From the NCBI GenBank assembly GCA_946547205.1, contig CAMNPA010000073.1, positions 1 through 6,518 of the forward strand: 6,518 nucleotides of DNA, in the 5' to 3' direction. Shown here piece by piece: positions 6,477 to 6,518 of this stretch; position 1 is the stretch's first letter, and each line of letters starts with the position of its first letter. The translations under genes and the position numbers were made by a program. Origin of the DNA: an uncultured Selenomonadales bacterium (GTDB taxonomy: Bacteria > Bacillota > Negativicutes > Selenomonadales > Selenomonadaceae). The notes below the pieces were generated by a model. The model did not search any database. It saw only the letters and a list, made by a program, of their open reading frames with translations, and was not told where the DNA came from.

Positions 6477-6518
6477 GTTTTTGTCCTACTTTCTTTTGCG
6501 TTTAGGATTTACTTTTTC

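Noticed and set aside
6477..6518. Possible start of a divergent gene or a small inverted repeat (TAGGA/TCCTA) at the right edge
   Set aside because: The 5-bp arms with a 14-nt loop are within chance expectation, and no start codon with a ribosome binding site is visible on the plus strand before the window ends.

Overview
The window is a stretch of bacterial chromosome read entirely from the minus strand, so transcription runs from high to low coordinates. It holds two short transcription units plus the start of a fifth gene cut by the left edge. Gene spacing is tight, every start has a purine-rich ribosome binding site, and codon use favours AAA, TTT and ATT in an otherwise balanced base composition. 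A multi-domain cell-surface glycan enzyme next to a FabH-like enzyme and strong AGGAGG-type sites suggest an anaerobic Firmicute, perhaps of the Negativicutes/Selenomonadales type. That assignment is inference and is weak. There are no RNA genes, insertion sequences or CRISPR arrays.

Unit 1 (about 6476 down to 5526) starts at a good sigma-70-type promoter whose -35 box lies in a 13-bp palindrome. It encodes a 115-aa protein with a hydrophobic N-terminus and, 15 nt later, a 157-aa soluble protein. It ends at a clear hairpin/poly-U terminator. I recognise neither protein, but they share a core pattern (G..Y.A ... Y[YF] ... GKW) and look like diverged paralogues. They may form a membrane-plus-soluble pair.

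Unit 2 starts right after that terminator at an extended -10 promoter. Its first gene is a ketoacyl-ACP synthase III-like enzyme with an intact Cys-His-Asn triad. Its stop overlaps the start of the next gene as ATGA. That next gene encodes a 1459-aa polypeptide with a family 2 glycosyltransferase, a beta-rich middle region, a short coiled coil, an RgpF-like region, a HAD hydrolase with all four motifs, and a C-terminal LARDG-type region. Translational coupling suggests the two products serve one pathway, probably assembly of a surface polysaccharide or glycoconjugate, with the KAS III-like enzyme possibly supplying an acyl group.

The left end is the oddest part. Four nt after the stop of the giant gene a new ORF starts with its own ribosome binding site. 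After only eight codons it repeats, base for base over 55 bp, a segment from the C-terminal end of the giant gene, in the same reading frame. It runs off the window edge exactly where the visible repeat ends. This is either a real tail duplication allowing in-frame exchange of C-termini or an assembly-end effect.
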